From the NCBI GenBank assembly GCA_034439975.1, contig JAWXBK010000095.1:1-64000 (forward strand): a stretch of 64,000 nucleotides of DNA, in the 5' to 3' direction. The notes beneath the pieces were generated by a model. The model had not been told where the DNA came from. It did no database searches and saw nothing but the letters and a program-made list of their open reading frames with translations. Source of the stretch: JAWXBK01 sp034439975 (GTDB lineage Bacteria; Pseudomonadota; Alphaproteobacteria; Dongiales; Dongiaceae). Made by a program: the position numbers and the translations under genes. Positions 16,955 through 24,307 of the stretch are shown here, piece after piece (within the stretch, counting starts at the first letter, position 1; each line of letters opens with the position of its first letter).

Positions 16955-17701
16955 TTATGTTATGGCCCGCTCGGCGGGCGCCATTTCGGCGGCCGTCACC
17001 AGATGCAAATAAAACGGATCGAAGTCGCAAGCCTTAGACATGCCGCCCCGATCGGGGAATTCGAAACGATCGCGGGTCGTGTTGATGAATCCGTCTCGCC
17101 GCAGTCGCTGCATGATGCGGCTGACATGTTCGGGCGTCAGGCCGAGAAGATCGCCGAGCACTGCCAGCGTCAGCGGCGCCCGGAACGATGCGCCGTCGGC
17201 CAGCCCGACCTGTTCCAGTCGCGTCAGCAGCTCGAGCAGAAAATGTCCGTCCCGCTGATAGCCGTTTCGTTTTCCGAGGCTGTAAAGGCGCTCGGCCAGC
17301 AGTGATCGGCTGATCGCTCCCGTCCATAGCAGCGCCGTTGACGGTTGCGGATAGGCCAGCATCAGATCGAAATATGCGGACACCGCGATCGGCGAGACGA
17401 CCACATCGCAGAGGGCGCTGTAGAGCATGTCCGCCTTTGGAAGCACGATCGCGCGCGCATTGCCGATATCGCCGGGGATCACCAGATCGATGATCACGCG
17501 ATGGCCGGTCGAGTTGTGTCGCGAGACGATGACGTAGCCGCTTTGCACGATAAACGGCTGGGTGTTGCGATCGCCGGGCCGGATTAACTCGCCACCCTTG
17601 GCCATCGCCATGCCGCACGTTTCGAGTGCGCCGATGGCCTTCCGTTCGGCGTCCGAAAGGGGGCTGATCCGATTTAATCGCCGGAGAAGTGGGGTGGTCA
17701 C
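16955..17701 (-). CDS. Crp/Fnr-family transcriptional regulator (paralogue 2)
   Basis: A 248-aa intact regulator, read from the GTG at 17701. An N-terminal cyclic-nucleotide-binding-fold domain (IRPGDRNTQPFIVQSGYVIVSRH, split here as IRPGDRNTQPF and IVQSGYVIVSRH) is followed by the dimerisation helix and a winged HTH (LGLTPEHVSRIMQRLRRDGF). The N-terminal Cys cluster of true FNR proteins and the RGE...R cAMP contacts of CRP are absent, so the effector is unknown. The tail KACDFDPFYLHL is shared by all three paralogues here. This copy serves as the reference for the frameshift in paralogue 1. Confidence 0.9.
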   Translation of the reverse strand: MTTPLLRRLNRISPLSDAERKAIGALETCGMAMAKGGELIRPGDRNTQPFIVQSGYVIVSRHNSTGHRVIIDLVIPGDIGNARAIVLPKADMLYSALCDVVVSPIAVSAYFDLMLAYPQPSTALLWTGAISRSLLAERLYSLGKRNGYQRDGHFLLELLTRLEQVGLADGASFRAPLTLAVLGDLLGLTPEHVSRIMQRLRRDGFINTTRDRFEFPDRGGMSKACDFDPFYLHLVTAAEMAPAERAIT

Positions 17702-17940
17702 GGGCAGACGCTCGCCGACGCGATCGTTGCGCAGCCCGGTGCGATTTTCGCTCTTTTAATAGGAACGCTCATGCGAGGTCTTGCGCCCCGACCGCCCTAT
17801 TGTCGCGTTAGTCGAGAAACTATATCGGATTGTGCCGGGGGTCTTTGCGCTGAATCAAGCGGTATCGGGGGTCCGGCGCGCCCAGCCAGGCGTTCGGGAC
17901 GCGGCCAAACCCCGCATGGCGCGGCCGATTCGAGCGACGC

Positions 17941-18795
17941 CTAACTGAGCTTCGCAGTCTTGTCTTCCGGATTGTCGGAAAGATGCAGGTAGAACGGATC
18001 GAAGTCGCAGGCCTTCGCCATACGCTCGACATCCGGAAACTCGAACCGATCGCGGGCCGTCTTGATATGCCCGTCGCGGCGCAGACGCTGCATGAGGCGG
18101 CTCACATGCTCGAGCGTCATGCCTAGGAGATCGCCGAGCACAGACAATGTCAGCGGTACCTGGAATGAATTGTCGTCCGCGAGTCCGGCGCGACGCATCC
18201 GCATCAGCAACTCGAGCAGGAAATGGCCCAGCCGCTGATAGCCGCTGCGACGTCCGATGCTGTACAGCCGTTCCGCCAGAAGCGACCGGTCGACGGCATT
18301 GGCGAACACGAGCGCGGTGCCGAGGCGCGGCTGTTTGGTCAGCAGTTCGTAATAGGTCTTCGGATCGAAACGCGAAATCTGCACGTCGCTGATCGAATCG
18401 AAGAACATGTCAGTGCGCTCGAGGACGATCGACCGCAGGTTTCCCAGATCGCCCGGGATCATCAGATCGATGATCAGGCGCTCGCCCGCGCTGCTGGAGC
18501 GCGAAACGATGACAAATCCCTCGCGCAGCACAAACGGCTTCGTTCCGTCCTCACCGGGTTCGATCAGCTCTGTGCCCTTCGGCAGCTTCAGCGAGTTTGC
18601 CTCCAATCCGGCAAGTGCCTCCCGATCGTCCGCCGTCAGCCGGATGATCGAGCTCACCCGGCGACTGAGTGGGGTTTCTGTCGGGGGCTTTTCGCTTTTC
18701 CCGGTTAAGATTTCCAGTATGCCGGCTATGACCGTGGGAGCCCTTATCTCGATGCAGGGATGGACTGACGCAGGCTTCGCGACGCACGGCGTCAA
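17941..18795 (-). CDS. Crp/Fnr-family transcriptional regulator (paralogue 3)
   Basis: A regulator of up to 284 aa. The start is uncertain: the frame opens with a TTG at 18795, while conservation with paralogue 2 begins near TPLSRRVSSIIRLTADDREAL, about 40 residues in, and no good ATG lies between. The cNMP-fold domain (GTKPFVLREGFVIVSR, IIDLMIPGDLGNLRSIVL) and HTH (LGMTLEHVSRLMQRLRRDGH) are intact, and the C-terminal KACDFDPFYLHL tail is present. It is clearly more diverged from paralogues 1 and 2 than they are from each other, so it is probably the older duplicate. Confidence 0.88.
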   Translation of the reverse strand: MTPCVAKPASVHPCIEIRAPTVIAGILEILTGKSEKPPTETPLSRRVSSIIRLTADDREALAGLEANSLKLPKGTELIEPGEDGTKPFVLREGFVIVSRSSSAGERLIIDLMIPGDLGNLRSIVLERTDMFFDSISDVQISRFDPKTYYELLTKQPRLGTALVFANAVDRSLLAERLYSIGRRSGYQRLGHFLLELLMRMRRAGLADDNSFQVPLTLSVLGDLLGMTLEHVSRLMQRLRRDGHIKTARDRFEFPDVERMAKACDFDPFYLHLSDNPEDKTAKLS

Positions 18796-19126
18796 CTAGT
18801 TCATATACAAAAGGATTACAGAGCCGATCCTTTTATCTGGTCATATATCTCCAGTGTTTACCAGTCGTTCCCACATATGGGTGGCGCTTGCGCTAACGCA
18901 ATCTCACAAATTTATCATAGGTCGCTGCGTCGATTCTGCGCAATCCTTGCGCTGAATAAGTGTTCGCATTTCCGGGCTCTGCTACGGCTCAAGCGACATT
19001 CGAAAGGGGAGGTTGGTTCCAGGGGAGTTCCCGCACAGCTCTGCCGATGATCACCGGCCCGGCGCTCGACACATCACTCGCCGCCAAACCGCCGGATCGC
19101 ATCGGTTCAAAAAGGGAGGACAGGCC
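18796..19126. other. Divergent intergenic region between Crp/Fnr paralogue 3 and the OtsA-like gene
   Basis: About 330 bases. It holds an 8-bp perfect inverted repeat AAAAGGAT (18809-18816)/ATCCTTTT (18827-18834) with a 10-base spacer just upstream of the Crp/Fnr start, suitable as an autoregulatory operator. An AT-rich block (18835-18925) could hold promoters for both directions. No EcfG-type GGAAC promoter was found in front of the OtsA-like gene. No gene is called. Confidence 0.45.
18809..18834. repeat. 8-bp inverted repeat with 10-base spacer, possible operator
   Basis: AAAAGGAT and ATCCTTTT pair perfectly, within about 15-40 bases upstream of the likely start of the Crp/Fnr paralogue at 17941-18795. 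The two-half-site spacing is compatible with binding of a dimeric regulator, but there is no match to a known consensus. Confidence 0.4.
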
Positions 19127-20527
19127 ATGCAACGTCTCATTGTCGTTTCGAACCGGCTTCCGGGCAACAAAGCGGAAGTACAGGACAGCGGCGTGGCAGC
19201 AACGCTGATCTCGGCGCTCGAAGATTCCGCCGGTCTCTGGATCGCCGGCGCCGAAGATCCCGATCGGCCAATCACAGCCGACACGCCGGACCAGGAAGCC
19301 ACTTACGGACGCGTTTGCGTCGGGCTGACAGCGGAGCAGATCGCCGGGCATGCGTTTCTTGCCGAACACGCCCTCGCGCCGGTGCTGTATGGCCGCCTCG
19401 ATCTGGCGCAATTCGACGAGGCGAGCTATCTCGCCTATCGGCGCGTCAACGTGCGTTTTGCCGACACGGTCGCTCGTTACGCCGCGATCAGTGACAGCGT
19501 TCTCGTTTACGACCATCACCAAATTCCGTTGGCGCGCGAACTGCGTCGTCAGGGCTACACTTTGCCGATCGGTTTCTTTCTTCGCGAGCCGTTTCCCGAT
19601 CCCGAGATTTTCGGGGCTCTGCCCTGGGCGTGCGATCTGGCCGAGGATCTCTCCTGTTACGATTTGGTCGGGTTTCAGACCGGCGAGTGTCAGGCGAATT
19701 TTCAGTCCTTCGTCGAGCAGCATTGCGGTGGGAACGCCGCCGGCGACCGGCTTTCGATCGACGGCAGCAGCGTCGCGGTCGGTGCCTTTCCGACCGGCAT
19801 CGACGCGAGGCGTGCGCAGACCATCGCTAATTCGTCGGCGGTCGATGCGCTGGTACGCCGGATCCGTGCGGTGCTACATGGTCAGACCGCGATCGTCGGT
19901 CTCGAACGGCTTGACGAAATGAGCGGCATTCTCCGTTCGTTCAGCGCGCTCGAAACACTGTTCGAACAGACGCCGGAGCTGGCCGAGAGAATCTGCCTCC
20001 TGCAGGTGATGGGCGCAACGCCGCGTCCCGATCTGCGGGCCGCCGCTGGCGAGCTCAAGGCGATGTCGGATTGCATCAACGGCTGTTTCGGCAGCGACGA
20101 GTGGAAGCCGGTCCATCTCGCGAACCGCGCATTTTCTCGCGCCGAGAAATTCGCGCTTTTGCGCGCATCCCGGATCGGCCTGATGGCGCGGCCGCGGGCC
20201 GGCATGGGTCTCGCGGCCAAGGAATACATCGCAGCACAGGATCCCGAGGATCCGGGCGTGCTTGTTCTTTCCCAGTTCGCGGGCGCTGCCAGCGAATTGA
20301 CCGATGCGGTTCTGGTCGATCCGCTCGACGATCGGTCGATCGCCGAGGGGCTTCGTCGCGCGACCGAAATGCCACAGGCGGAGCGGCAGGGGCGTTGGCT
20401 CTCGATGATGCGCAAGGTACAGGGGAACGACGCCCAGCGCTGGGGCCAGCGGCTGCTCGCCGCGGTCCATAGCGCGCACCGCACAAATCCGAGCGAAGCG
20501 TTCGTCGCGCGCCGCCGCGCGCACTGA
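19127..20527 (+). CDS. Divergent trehalose-6-phosphate synthase-like protein (GT20)
   Basis: A 466-aa OtsA-like GT-B protein. The ATG at 19127 has a strong Shine-Dalgarno (GGGAGG). The fold is recognisable from end to end: VVSNRLPG, GLWIAGAED, VYDHHQIPLARELRRQG, IGFFLREPFPDPEIFGALPW, DLVGFQT, and the C-terminal AAKEYIAAQDPEDPGVLVLSQF. Compared with E. coli OtsA as I remember it, several substrate residues differ: the N-terminal GG loop (AGGLA) reads SGVAA, the Lys of ERLDYSKG is Ser266 (ERLDEMSG), and the Asp of RDGMNLVAKEY is Ala358 (RAGMGLAAKEY). The Arg of ERLD (261) is kept. No otsB phosphatase is nearby. It may use another substrate or be non-catalytic. Confidence 0.88.
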   Translation: MQRLIVVSNRLPGNKAEVQDSGVAATLISALEDSAGLWIAGAEDPDRPITADTPDQEATYGRVCVGLTAEQIAGHAFLAEHALAPVLYGRLDLAQFDEASYLAYRRVNVRFADTVARYAAISDSVLVYDHHQIPLARELRRQGYTLPIGFFLREPFPDPEIFGALPWACDLAEDLSCYDLVGFQTGECQANFQSFVEQHCGGNAAGDRLSIDGSSVAVGAFPTGIDARRAQTIANSSAVDALVRRIRAVLHGQTAIVGLERLDEMSGILRSFSALETLFEQTPELAERICLLQVMGATPRPDLRAAAGELKAMSDCINGCFGSDEWKPVHLANRAFSRAEKFALLRASRIGLMARPRAGMGLAAKEYIAAQDPEDPGVLVLSQFAGAASELTDAVLVDPLDDRSIAEGLRRATEMPQAERQGRWLSMMRKVQGNDAQRWGQRLLAAVHSAHRTNPSEAFVARRRAH

Positions 20528-20847
20528 CGGCGACGGATCCACGGCGACGGACTTCAAGAAGGGCTGTCGCCGCCCGGATCGCGCTTCTATCTCGTCACGC
20601 CCGGATGGCTGCGCCGCAATAGCGCGCCAGCCTCTGCGTGGCCGGCCGAATTCCGTATTTGCGCCGCCCGGCGCTGGTGGATTGCCCCGATATGACGCCG
20701 GCGTCGCGGATGGCGATGACGCAGACAGGCGGATCATGGCGAAATAAGACTATCCGCCATTGCAAAATATTTGCCTCTTGAGAGACAATCCGGTTCAAAA
20801 TAACGCAACAACGGCTCGACAGGGGTTCAACAGGGAGGATCACCACA
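20528..20847. other. Intergenic region upstream of the dipeptide-type transporter
   Basis: About 320 bases after the OtsA-like gene. The last 100 bases (from about 20745) are AT-richer and probably carry the promoter of the transporter operon. The Shine-Dalgarno GGAGG lies at 20835-20839, about 8 bases before the ATG at 20848. No convincing gene, hairpin terminator or RNA was found. Confidence 0.45.
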
Positions 20848-22398
20848 ATGCCGACAATCAAACTCACACGCCGACAGGTTCTGGCCAGTTCGCTTGCAGC
20901 GGGCGCGGCCGGTGCTTTCGGTGTGGTCCCGTCTTTCGGGAAAGCGCAGGACAATGTTCTCTATGTCAGGTTCGACAGCGATCTCGCCGTCATCGACCCC
21001 GGTTACATGGTCGGTGGCGTCGACATCGAAACGCAGAAGGCGGTCATGCCGTCGCTGGTCGAATACGCGACATTGCCGGACGGTGCCCTCGGCTGGCAGG
21101 CGACCGTGTACTGCAATTCGGTGACGCAGCGGGACGACCTGCATATCGATTTCGAACTCAAGCCGGGCTTCATGTGGACCAATGGCTATGGCGAGCTGAC
21201 TGCTGACGACGTGAAATATTCGTTCGAGCGGATGAAGACGACCGACTGGAGCGGCAATTTCGATCCGATGGAGCGGGTCGATGTGTCCGGGCCCTATACC
21301 GGCACGATCGTCTTGAACACGCCCTTCGCGCCGTTCCCGATGGTCACACTGGCGGCGGGTCCTGCCACCGTTCTCTCGCGGAAGGCGATGGATGCAGTGG
21401 GCGGTCAGTTTACGACCGAGTTTCCTGCGACCTGCGGCCCCTACGTTCTGCAATGGGCGCCGCAACAGCGCATCACGTTCCTGCCGAATCCGGAATGGAC
21501 CGGCCCGGCACCGGCGTTCAGCGAAATCCGCGCGCTCATCATCGAGGAGGATCGGGCAGCCGAACTCGCCTTCGAGGCGGGCGAGGTTGCCTGCACCGAA
21601 ATCACGCCTGCGACCGTCGCGCGTTATGGCGACACCCCGCCCGATGGTTCGTCGATCAAGGTTGCGGGCGCCTTGCAATACATGTGGATGGGCATGAACA
21701 CCGAACATCCGAAGCTGTCGGATATTCGCGTGCGTCAGGCAATCCAGCATGCTGTCGATGTGGATTCGGTGATCCAGGGCGCTTATTCGGGCACCACGGA
21801 GAAGTCGAACGGCATCGTCTGTCCGGGCCTGGTCGGCCATCGTACCGCGACGAAGTATTCGTACGATCCCGAGAAGGCGGCGGCGCTGCTCGAAGAGGCC
21901 GGCGTTAGCGGCCTCGAACTCGATATCAAGACTCTCAATGTTCAGGAACGCATTCTCGCGGCCCAGATCATCCAGGCGAATCTCGGTGCGATCGGGATCA
22001 ATGCGACCGTCACACCGGTCGATTCCGGTCCGTTCTGGGAAATGGGTTCGGAGGCGGCCGGCGAGCAGTGGAAGGATCTGGAGCTCTGGATCATGCGCTT
22101 CGGCACCGCACCCGATCCGTACGAATGTACGCAGTGGTTCCGTCGGGACCAGGTCGGCGTGTGGAACTGGGAACGCTGGTCGGACGACGAGTTCGAGGCG
22201 CTGTATCTGGAAGGCCTGTCCGAAACCAATTCAGACCGCCGCAATGAGATCTATCTGCGCATGCAGGAGATCATGGAAGATACCGGCGCCTATCTCTGGA
22301 TCAACCACGAACCCGAGACGTTCATCTACAGGAACGACGTGGCGATCGACGTCTATCCGTCCGGCGAAATGGATCTTCGAGACTTCCGGCCGGCCTGA
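20848..22398 (+). CDS. Periplasmic substrate-binding protein, peptide/nickel family 5 (Tat-exported)
   Basis: A 516-aa solute-binding protein of the DppA/OppA type. The N terminus KLTRRQVLASSLAAGAAGA is a twin-arginine signal. The mature part shows the family start LADVIDPGYM-like (SDLAVIDPGYMVGG), DDVKYSFERMKT, GPYVLQWAPQQ, the conserved RVRQAIQHAVDVDSVIQG and C-terminal repeats of the type RNEIYLRMQEIMED. It feeds the permease/ATPase genes that follow. Tat export suggests folding in the cytoplasm or co-factor content, unusual for this family but known in alphaproteobacteria. The ligand is unknown. Confidence 0.92.
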   Translation: MPTIKLTRRQVLASSLAAGAAGAFGVVPSFGKAQDNVLYVRFDSDLAVIDPGYMVGGVDIETQKAVMPSLVEYATLPDGALGWQATVYCNSVTQRDDLHIDFELKPGFMWTNGYGELTADDVKYSFERMKTTDWSGNFDPMERVDVSGPYTGTIVLNTPFAPFPMVTLAAGPATVLSRKAMDAVGGQFTTEFPATCGPYVLQWAPQQRITFLPNPEWTGPAPAFSEIRALIIEEDRAAELAFEAGEVACTEITPATVARYGDTPPDGSSIKVAGALQYMWMGMNTEHPKLSDIRVRQAIQHAVDVDSVIQGAYSGTTEKSNGIVCPGLVGHRTATKYSYDPEKAAALLEEAGVSGLELDIKTLNVQERILAAQIIQANLGAIGINATVTPVDSGPFWEMGSEAAGEQWKDLELWIMRFGTAPDPYECTQWFRRDQVGVWNWERWSDDEFEALYLEGLSETNSDRRNEIYLRMQEIMEDTGAYLWINHEPETFIYRNDVAIDVYPSGEMDLRDFRPA

Positions 22399-22412
22399 TG
22401 ATCAAAGCGAAT

Positions 22413-22440
22413 GGCCGGGATCTTCGGATCCCGGCCTTTT
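22413..22440 (+). terminator. Terminator-like hairpin inside the transporter operon
   Basis: A perfect 10-bp stem GGCCGGGATC/GATCCCGGCC (22413-22422 and 22427-22436) closed by a TTCG tetraloop and followed by TTTT. It sits just after the binding-protein stop and before the permease gene. Such hairpins either terminate part of the transcripts or protect the upstream mRNA, giving more binding protein than permease. Confidence 0.82.
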
Positions 22441-22475
22441 CGTTCCCGCCCCGATTGTCGCCCTAGGTCCGGCCG

Positions 22476-23420
22476 ATGTGGATCTACACGCTCAAGCGCG
22501 TCGGCTTGTCGATTGTCATTGTTTTCTCCGCGTTGTTCGTATTGTTTGCGCTCCTGCGCTTCCTCCCGGGCGATCCGATCACGATCGCGCTCGGCCCGCG
22601 TGCGACGCCCGAAGCGATCGCGCGGTATTCCGAAAAGATGCATCTCGACGATTCGACCCTGGTTCAGTTCCTGGTCTATGCCAGGAACGCGCTGACGGGC
22701 GATCTCGGGACTGCGGTCTTTTCCGAGCGAAGCGTCGCCACCATGGTGTTCGAGGTATTGCCCTTCACGCTGCTGCTGTCCGTGGCGGGGCTCGGCTGGG
22801 CCATGCTGTTCGGCATTCCGCTCGGCTGTTTCGCGGCGGTGCGCCCCAACACGCTGCTCGATCGTATCACCGGCATCATCTCGATCGGCACGATCGCGGT
22901 GCCGTCTTTCGTGGTGTCTATTTGGGCGCTGCTGTTCTTCTCGATCGAGCTCGGCGTGCTGCCGGCGATCGGCGCCGGCGAGCCGGGCGATTCGCTAGAC
23001 CAGGCACTGCATCTCATCCTCCCGGCCTTCGCGGTCGGTCTCGGCTGGGTCGGCTATCTCGCGCGCATGGTCCGTGCGTCCATGCTGGAGGTGATGGGTG
23101 AAAACTATATCCGTGCGGCGCAGGCCTTTGGCCTGCCGCGCCAGACCATCATCTATCGCTATGCGTTGCGGGTCGCGATCCTGCCGACCATTACGCTGAT
23201 CGGCATCGGCTTTGGCGGCCTGCTTTCCGGCGCCGTGTTCGCCGAGATTATTTTCGGGCGGCCGGGAGTGGGCAGATTGATCTTCGATTCGATCACCGGT
23301 CGCAATTTTCCTGTCGTGCAGGGCGCCGTTCTGGTCATCACTGCCATCTACATCATCGTCACCCTCATCGCCGACCTCGTGGTCGCAAAGCTGGATCCCC
23401 GTGTCCGCGAATCCCTCTGA
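22476..23420 (+). CDS. ABC transporter permease, DppB type
   Basis: A 314-aa inner-membrane permease of the dipeptide/oligopeptide/nickel family. It has the N-terminal helix of MWIYTLKRVGLSIVIVFSALFVLFALL (first helix), the typical PGDP region (RFLPGDPITIALG), the EAA loop (YIRAAQAFGLPRQTIIYRYALR) and VFAEIIFGRPGVGRLIFDSI near the end, which is a strong DppB landmark. The 3' end overlaps the DppC-type gene by 20 bases. Confidence 0.92.
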   Translation: MWIYTLKRVGLSIVIVFSALFVLFALLRFLPGDPITIALGPRATPEAIARYSEKMHLDDSTLVQFLVYARNALTGDLGTAVFSERSVATMVFEVLPFTLLLSVAGLGWAMLFGIPLGCFAAVRPNTLLDRITGIISIGTIAVPSFVVSIWALLFFSIELGVLPAIGAGEPGDSLDQALHLILPAFAVGLGWVGYLARMVRASMLEVMGENYIRAAQAFGLPRQTIIYRYALRVAILPTITLIGIGFGGLLSGAVFAEIIFGRPGVGRLIFDSITGRNFPVVQGAVLVITAIYIIVTLIADLVVAKLDPRVRESL

Positions 23421-24303
23421 CATCGCGGTAGCCCCGCCGGCGAAGGTCGAACGGCGCTTCAGCGAGCGACGCGAGAAACTGCTGTCGTTCCTGCAGAACG
23501 GCCCGGGCATGTTCGGGCTCATCCTGGTCGTGCTGTTTTTTGCGAGCGCGATCTTCGCGCCCTGGATCGCACCCTATGATCCCAACGCCCTCGATATTCC
23601 GGCCCGCATGCAGGGCCCGAGCTGGGCGCATCTTGCCGGCACCGATCAGCTCGGCCGCGACACGTTCTCGCGCGTGCTGTTCGGCGGGCGGGTCGCGCTC
23701 AAGATCGCCGCGATCGGCGTATCGGCCTCGCTGGCCTTGGGCATCGCGCTTGGTATCATCGCGGGTTATGGCCCGCGCTGGCTCGATAGCCTGCTGTTGC
23801 TGCTGTTCGATACGGTGCGCGCCTTCCCGGTCATCGTGCTGGCACTTGCGGTCGTGGCCGTCACCGGACCCAGCCTTGAGCTGGTGCTGATCATCATCAT
23901 CGTCACGTCGGTGCCGGGTTATGCGCGACTGGTCCGCACCAGCACGCTCGCCCTCAAGAACACCGAGTTCATCACGGCCGAACGATCGCTGGGCGCCAGC
24001 TCCAGTCGCATCATGGCGAAGCACATCATGCCGAACGTGGTCGGACCGCTGCTGATTCTCGGTGCCATGGACGTGCCGGTGGTCGTGACGGTCGAAGCGG
24101 GGCTCAGCTTCCTCGGTCTCGGCGTGCTGCCGCCGCAGGCAAGCTGGGGCACGATTCTCAACGAGGGTTATCTCGCCATCCGGGAAACGCCGTGGCTGGT
24201 GATCGCCGGCGGCATACCGCTGGTGCTGACGACGCTTGGTTTCACTTTCCTTGGCGAAGCGCTGCGCGACGTGTTCGACCCGCGTTTGCGCAAGGGGCGC
24301 TGA
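23401..24303 (+). CDS. ABC transporter permease, DppC type
   Basis: A 300-aa permease starting at the GTG at 23401, inside the end of the DppB-type gene. It contains APWIAPYDPNALDIPARMQG, the DppC signature HLAGTDQLGRDTFSRVLFGGRVALKI, the EAA loop (TAERSLGASSSRIMAKHIMPN) and GLSFLGLGVLPPQASWG. It forms the heterodimeric membrane channel with the preceding gene product. Confidence 0.93.
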   Translation: MSANPSDIAVAPPAKVERRFSERREKLLSFLQNGPGMFGLILVVLFFASAIFAPWIAPYDPNALDIPARMQGPSWAHLAGTDQLGRDTFSRVLFGGRVALKIAAIGVSASLALGIALGIIAGYGPRWLDSLLLLLFDTVRAFPVIVLALAVVAVTGPSLELVLIIIIVTSVPGYARLVRTSTLALKNTEFITAERSLGASSSRIMAKHIMPNVVGPLLILGAMDVPVVVTVEAGLSFLGLGVLPPQASWGTILNEGYLAIRETPWLVIAGGIPLVLTTLGFTFLGEALRDVFDPRLRKGR

Positions 24304-24307
24304 GCGG

